From Blasia pusilla (lineage: Eukaryota > Marchantiophyta > Marchantiopsida > Blasiales), in NCBI GenBank assembly GCA_050084515.1, contig CM114275.1, positions 27,404,001 through 27,468,000 on the forward strand: 64,000 bases of DNA, given 5' to 3'. The notes below the pieces were generated by a model, which searched no databases, was not told where the DNA came from, and worked only from the letters and a program-made list of their open reading frames with translations. Numbering within the stretch: the first letter of the stretch is position 1; every line of letters begins with the position of its first letter. The position numbers were made by a program, and so were the translations under genes. This document shows positions 59,671 to 64,000 of the stretch, piece after piece.

Positions 59671-62600
59671 TTGTGTTGCAGTCTTTTGACTGCCACCAAC
59701 CCTCCACAAGTGTTGCACATGCTTCAAGAGTTCCAAACTGAGTGCCAAAGGGGAAGACATGCTCATTTGGCCGAAGTATATGATATCGAACATGTTGATG
59801 ATTGTTTCAACATGAGTGATGCAAATGAAGAAAATCATGCATGCAAGACATAATTGAATAAGAATTGTGTATATGCCTCAATTCCAAAAATAGGATCTAG
59901 AAGGGTTGTGAACTTGAAAAAGTTACTCAACATTGCACGTATCCCAGACTTTGAGAATAAGCATATTCGAATCCTTCGATTGGGAAATCATATTGATAGT
60001 ATGACTTGTCGTTTTACTTTTGGACTTATAAATGACATTTGCCCAAGTTCCAATGCTTTACATTGGAAGTGTGAGAGAGTTAAATATACTGGTTTTATAA
60101 GCTCACCTTTTGGTATGTGTTGTCAACATGGTAAGATTCGTCTACCATATTTGGCGGCGTCACCCTCTATACTGTCAAAATTAATTTCTGGTATAAGTTC
60201 AAATAGTCTTCATTTTTTATGGAACGCACGTGCCTACAATAGTGGTCTCCAATTGGCATCCATAAGGGCACATGTTACATAACAACGAGGTGGTACAGGA
60301 AACTTCAAGATTCAAGGTGGTGTTTCTCATTCTATAGGACCTCTTCATGCAGAGACTGATGTTCTTCCACAATTTGCGCAAATCTATATTCATGATGATG
60401 AGCATCAAATGGAACATAGAAGAAGCATTATGAATATAGAAAATCGTGATCAGTTGAGGCCAGAGATCTTAAGGCGATTACGTGATATGCTACATGCCCA
60501 TAATCCATATGTAGCTCTATTTTGAAAGATGGCTATTAACCCATGTACCTCTGACTTCCATATTGTTCTTAAGGGTAGTAAGGGATGTCTTGATGCTAAA
60601 CGTTACACCTTGCCTATTGCTTTAGAGGTTGGTGCTATCTTGCCATGAGATGGGAGTGAGCCTATACAAGGATATGATATTGTTGTTCGTTTACATTGAT
60701 GAGGGATTCGTCGCCTATGAGACTTGAATGAAGCCTATATCCCATTGTTCTTTGTTTTTCCCTTTGTCTTTGGTAAAGAAGGTTGGCATCCTGGGATACC
60801 TTTGCAAGTGCAATAAGATATAAGAGGTGATCAGATGATAAGAGGACATCTTGCATTGGACACGCGGATGAGGATCTAAATAAAGATAATAATTTCCGAG
60901 AGGGAATTAAAGGGGACCAGATTGAAGGTGGAGATGCCACTCATGAGGCAAGTTCAAGTGCAATAAAAAATTTACAATTTTCTTCATTTCAACTTCAAAT
61001 GCAAGCTAATGCTATGGATAATAAGCGGTTCTTGGGGAGACGTAATAATGGAAAATTTATTAATAAGTCAAATCATGACTTTGATAATCGTTGGGTGGTT
61101 CCATATAATCCAATGTTATGTACTTTATTTGATTGTCATATCAACTTGGAGATAACAAATAGCATATTGGCAATGGAGTATTTTTACAAGTATGTGTACA
61201 AGGGATCTGACGTAATATCATATACCTTGGCAAAGAGTACATCGATCGGGGAAACTATTGACGAGACATCATTATCTCTTGATCCAAGGTATTTTGATCT
61301 TAAGAAAAAATATTTTTCTATCTTTTTCAATGATAAAGTATTTTATTATAATAATTTTTACGTTTTTTTGTATGAAGGTACGTTCTTCTTCACAAGCATG
61401 TTAGCAAATCTTCAAGTTTAGTCTTCATGCTGAGCAACCAAGTATTGTGAGATTGATCGTCCATCTTCCAGATAACCAAATGGTATTCTTTCATGGGCAA
61501 GATTCTTTGGGTAGTATTCTAAAGCAAACTAAGTAGACCACTCTCTCTCAATGGTTTGCAACCAATGTTTATGATTTGATAGCTCGACAACATCTTTATT
61601 TCCCTTCTTTCTACTCTTGGAATAAGAAACGATGGCATCGACGTCAACGTCCATGAAAAGGATGTGGACACTCTATTGGATGTTGTATATGACAAACCCA
61701 AGTAAACTTACTAGACTATATAGAGATTATTTTTTTGGAAAAAATGTTGTACATGTCTTGGTCTTTTTTTCCTAACATTTTTTCTACATGCTTTTCCTAA
61801 GTGAAGGAGAGCATCGTTGTTTACGATTTCTTCTCCATTATGTGAGAGGAGCTCAATCATATCAAGATTTGAGAACTATTAATGATGCAGTTTATCCTAC
61901 CTTCAAACAAACAACTCTTCAGATGGGAATTTTGGAGGATGACAAAGAGATATTTTTTTGCTTTGAAGAGGCGGTTGTGATTCATAGTGGGTATTCATTA
62001 TGTCTACTCTTTGCAATCATTCTTCTATGTAACACACCTTCTCTTCCGGCTATGGTGTGGGAACATTTCTTAGTTCCACTAACTAAAGACCTTTTGCATC
62101 TAAGGCATGAGGTAATATGCATGCCTTTTTTAAAGTCATTTTTTATTTGTTTTCTTGTTCTAAAAAAACTTTTATCCAGTACTTTAAATTCTAACGTGTT
62201 GGTTAATTATTCTTAACAGGGAATTGGAATTCCGAAGTTGCCATTAGATACACAGAAAAACAATTTTTCATTATTGGAGGTTCATTACCATCTTCAAGAT
62301 CGTGGTAAAAGTATGGCTGACCTCTCGGACATGCCTCAGCCTGATTTCAAGCTCGTGATTTATCCATTTCTCGACTAGAAGAAGAAGAGCTTTCCTACAA
62401 TTGTGATATGTTGCTTGAACGTGTCAGAATAGGGGAAATATTATTGAATAACAGACAACGAGCTATTCGGGATATAATCCTTAATGTTTTTTACGATGTT
62501 TAAAATGATGCGCCACCTTCAATCTATAAGTGAATATTTTGTATGATATTTTATTGTATAACTTTCTCATTGAAGTTTTATTTCTTTTGATTACTTCTTG

Positions 62601-64000
62601 GTAACTAAAAGTATGGGTTTCTTAGACTAAACTATTCTTTATTGATGGTTCGGGAGGAACGGGAAGAACTTTTTTGTACAGCCTTCTTCTAGAAATGGTT
62701 TGGAGTGAGGGTCATACAGCTCTTGTAGTTGCATCTTCGGAAATTGCTGCTTCATTATTGGGTGAAGGTTGTATTGCTCATTCTCCATTCAAGATCCCTA
62801 TCCAAATTCATGAAAGCTCCCTTTGCAAGTAAGTTAAAAGTCTATAAATTGTAGTCTTTAACTTTATGCTCTATATCATGTTTTCATTATTTTTCTAGAT
62901 TTAAATTTGTCACATCTGAGTAGCCGATAGGCCGAGATCTATCGTGGATAGGGCGTAGGAGCCTGCGGACTATCTTGAGTGTAACTTTGTCCCACAGTGT
63001 CGGATGAGGTTGAGGATATGTCCATTATGTCAGGAACGTCGTTTCTGACGACTTTCATGTTGAGGTCTTTTACAACCGGGTGACTTGTTGACCAGTCACC
63101 GCCCCGGTAACTGTGTGCAGTTACCAAGGAAGAAACTATTTTATGGGAAGAGCCTTTTGGCTCTTCCCAACCTATATAAGAGGGGAAGATGGCTTTCCTA
63201 AGCCATCTTTCTCATGTTGGGCCGTTGGAGCACCTCCCTTGTATGTGTGTGAGCTAGGACTAGGGTGCTAGCATCCGGATTCCTTGATAGCACATGGTGG
63301 ACGAGGCTCGATATGCCGATGTAGATTGAGGAGTGGAGTTTTAGGCCGGGTGTGCCATTTTTACTACTCTTTATTTTTTGTTGTGTGATCTCCATGTATA
63401 TGTATGAGTTGATTTTTGTACATGTGTGGATCGACCCGTGTGTGGGGAAGATCGGTGTTGTGTGGTGTAGATGTGACGAGCGATGTATGTTGTGTAGCGA
63501 TATGTATGCGCACGACAAATTACATAAATATTCATCGCATACTTTTAAAAAAATGGTATAGCTTATTGGTGAATATCCATATGGCGCACCTTATATAGAA
63601 GGCAAAACTGATTACGTGGGCTGAAGTTCATGTGACCCATCGTCATGCATTTGAGGCTATTAATCAAACATATAAAGATATCATGGGTTTGATTGATCCT
63701 CAACTACATGACCTGCCTTTTGATGGCAAGATCTTTATATTTGGTGGTGATTTCCGACAACTTCTTCTAGTTGTTCATCGTAGAGATCGTCCCATGGTTA
63801 TGCGTGCAACACTTCAAAGATCTATTATTTGGCCTCATATGAGATTATTGAAACTCTCTACCAACATGAGAGTGAATACTTTACAAGGTATAAATGAATA
63901 AACCTTATATTTCTCTTTCTTATTATGTGTATTTGTATTTCTTCACAAATGAGCTAATGTCTTTATCTCATACTCTATGTAGAATATGCACGATAAGAGC
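59671..64000 (+). pseudogene. Autonomous Helitron helicase gene, decayed, interrupted by a solo LTR; continues past 64000
   Basis: Pieces occur in the order of a Helitron Rep-helicase protein. A cysteine/histidine region (~60040-60150, FGMCCQHGKIRLPYL) precedes the Helitron_like_N core (RAYNSGLQLAS, FKIQGGVSHSIGPLH, FAQIYIHDDEHQ, ~60220-60420). Next come VVPYNPMLCTLFDCHINLE and YFYKYVYKGSD (~61090-61210), RFLLHYVRGAQSYQDLRTIN with YPTFKQTTLQMGILEDDKE (~61820-61960), and the Pif1-type helicase: Walker A FIDGSGGTGRTFLY (~62644-62685; Lys of GKT is Arg) and AKLITWAEVHVTHRHAFEAI...FIFGGDFRQLLLVV (~63603-63770). At least four stops lie in the conserved region, and introns are visible (for example 62110-62219). 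A 610-bp LTR splits the helicase. Not functional. Confidence 0.85.
62908..63517 (+). mobile_element. Solo LTR, complete copy (copy 3)
   Basis: ~610 bp from TGTCACATCTGAG to GCGCACGACA, flanked by AATT (62904-62907 and 63518-63521; AAATT if the shared A is counted), a typical target duplication. It contains a TATA-like CCTATATAAGAGG at ~63169 and the family blocks found at 16755 and 29720. No internal retroelement sequence adjoins it, so it is a solo LTR produced by recombination. It sits inside the intron or exon junction of the Helitron helicase. Confidence 0.85.

Overview
The window is nuclear DNA of a land plant. It has spliced genes with GT-AG introns, a xyloglucan endotransglucosylase, a CER3/WAX2-type cuticular wax protein, a plant-type VDAC and a plant YIP4-type Golgi protein, all set in AT-rich transposon-filled DNA. 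A long plus-strand coiled-coil gene and hAT/DUF4371-type genes would fit a seed-free plant (bryophyte, lycophyte or fern), but that is inference; nothing here fixes the species.

Layout. 1-3.05 kb (minus): 5' two-fifths of a CER3-like gene, six exons, running off the left edge. 3.05-5.2 kb: upstream DNA with unassigned open frames. 5.2-17.2 kb: decayed repeats, including an inverted duplication with a gag-like relic, a diverged ~0.95 kb direct duplication, two related GC-rich insertions, a kinase-like pseudogene and one LTR. 17.2-27.7 kb: a ~80-bp minisatellite that runs straight into a 339-bp CT array, followed by two related hAT/DUF4371 transposase-like genes. The first is interrupted by one stop codon; the second is badly broken. 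Both are followed by the same odd module: a long perfect hairpin and then a tRNA-like fold without an anticodon arm. 27.7-32.3 kb: intergenic DNA with a second LTR. 32.5-35.6 kb (minus): XTH gene. 37-41.7 kb: a plus-strand coiled-coil gene and a possible small minus-strand gene. 44.2-46.8 kb (minus): complete six-exon VDAC with a probable 5'UTR intron. 49.1-49.3 kb: a mini-Helitron. 54.5-56.7 kb (minus): complete three-exon YIP4-like gene. 58.4-64 kb (plus): a decaying autonomous Helitron (replication-initiator and helicase parts) split by a solo LTR and running off the right edge.

The host genes do not form an operon or a visible pathway. CER3 acts in ER wax synthesis, XTH in the wall, YIP4 at the trans-Golgi network and VDAC in the mitochondrial outer membrane. 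Exon joins were worked out by hand from splice sites, reading phase and family conservation; transcript data would be needed to confirm them.
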